From NCBI GenBank assembly GCA_934167305.1, contig CAKPKQ010000034.1:1-6078 (forward strand): 6,078 bases of DNA. The letters run 5' to 3'. Origin of the DNA: an uncultured Clostridia bacterium. Lineage in GTDB: Bacteria; Bacillota; Clostridia; TANB77; CAG-508. How positions within the stretch are numbered: position 1 is the stretch's first letter; the number at the start of each line of letters is the position of its first letter. A program made the position numbers and the translations under genes. Below, in pieces: positions 5,960 through 6,078 of the stretch. Below the pieces are notes generated by a model. The model saw only the letters and a list, made by a program, of their open reading frames with translations. It did not search any database and was not told where the DNA came from.

Positions 5960-6078
5960 TATTCATTTCCTTCATTATTATTATTTTCTGTGTTTGTTTC
6001 TGTATTTGCTTCACCTTGGTTTGCTTGTTGATTTGCAGAAGTTTGTTTATATAGTTGTTCTGTTATAGAGTAGAATAC
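5959..6078 (-). CDS. dnaK: Probable chaperone DnaK (Hsp70), C-terminal 39 residues only
   Basis: The frame is open from the right edge to a TAA whose last base is the A of the dnaJ ATG. The visible protein starts with VFYSITEQLYKQ, which fits the last lid helix of DnaK (pattern like L..I.E.LY), and continues as a disordered tail rich in Q, N, T and E, ending EGNE. Position directly before dnaJ supports DnaK strongly, since dnaK-dnaJ is the common order in Bacillota. The catalytic ATPase and substrate-binding domains are outside the window, so the call rests on this short end and on context. The tail differs from the acidic DDK or EEV-type ends of many DnaK proteins. GrpE is less likely because its C-terminal beta domain is not seen. 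Confidence 0.8.
   Translation of the reverse strand, partial: VFYSITEQLYKQTSANQQANQGEANTETNTENNNNEGNE
5968..5972 (-). promoter_or_regulatory. Ribosome binding site of dnaJ inside the end of dnaK
   Basis: AAGGA sits 8 bases before the dnaJ ATG and within the last codons of the upstream gene. Together with the TAATG overlap it suggests that dnaJ translation is coupled to that of dnaK. Confidence 0.7.

Noticed and set aside
5960..6078. CIRCE-type heat-shock operator
   Set aside because: No inverted repeat of that type is present; it would be expected upstream of the operon's first gene, outside the window.
1..6078. A novel defence, mobile or biosynthetic system
   Set aside because: All coding space is taken by housekeeping genes or the DUF1189-like gene. 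No transposase, integrase, nuclease, direct-repeat array or toxin-antitoxin pair was seen.

Overview
The window looks like chromosomal core DNA from a low-GC Bacillota, most likely an anaerobic clostridial lineage. The evidence is the strong A/T codon bias (roughly 30% GC by eye), Shine-Dalgarno sites before every gene whose start is in the window, a PASTA-bearing class A penicillin-binding protein with a cysteine-rich clostridial-style tail, and a DUF1189-like membrane protein. I cannot place it to genus. Every gene lies on the minus strand, so transcription runs from the right edge to the left.

Right part (6078 down to about 4750): the last 39 codons of a probable dnaK overlap a complete dnaJ by one base (TAATG). 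This is the distal end of a heat-shock chaperone operon. It is closed by a strong 17-bp hairpin terminator just after dnaJ. The terminator is nearly symmetric and could act in both directions.

Middle and left (4720 down to 1): a candidate vegetative promoter with a TATAAT box inside a perfect AT palindrome precedes a second tightly packed unit. Its first gene is a large bifunctional glycosyltransferase/transpeptidase (PBP1A type, 895 aa), the second is cysteinyl-tRNA synthetase (cysS), and the third is the N-terminal part of a one-pass membrane protein resembling DUF1189, cut by the left edge. The gaps are 19 and 14 bases and no terminator is visible between these genes, so co-transcription is likely. 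The first two genes use the same uncommon ribosome binding site, AAGGGGG.

Functionally the window joins two housekeeping units: protein folding (DnaK/DnaJ), then cell-wall polymerisation plus cysteine charging. The most unusual points are the ten cysteines of the PBP, all predicted to lie outside the membrane, including a duplicated C-x10-C...C-D-x-H module; a CysRS with motif variants unlike those of E. coli or Bacillus; and Asn/Thr/Glu-rich tails on both DnaK and the PBP. I see no mobile element, CRISPR, tRNA, rRNA, phage gene or defence system. The only intergenic stretch above 20 bases is 4652-4798, so no gene-free region reaches 300 bases. I found no convincing undescribed system here.
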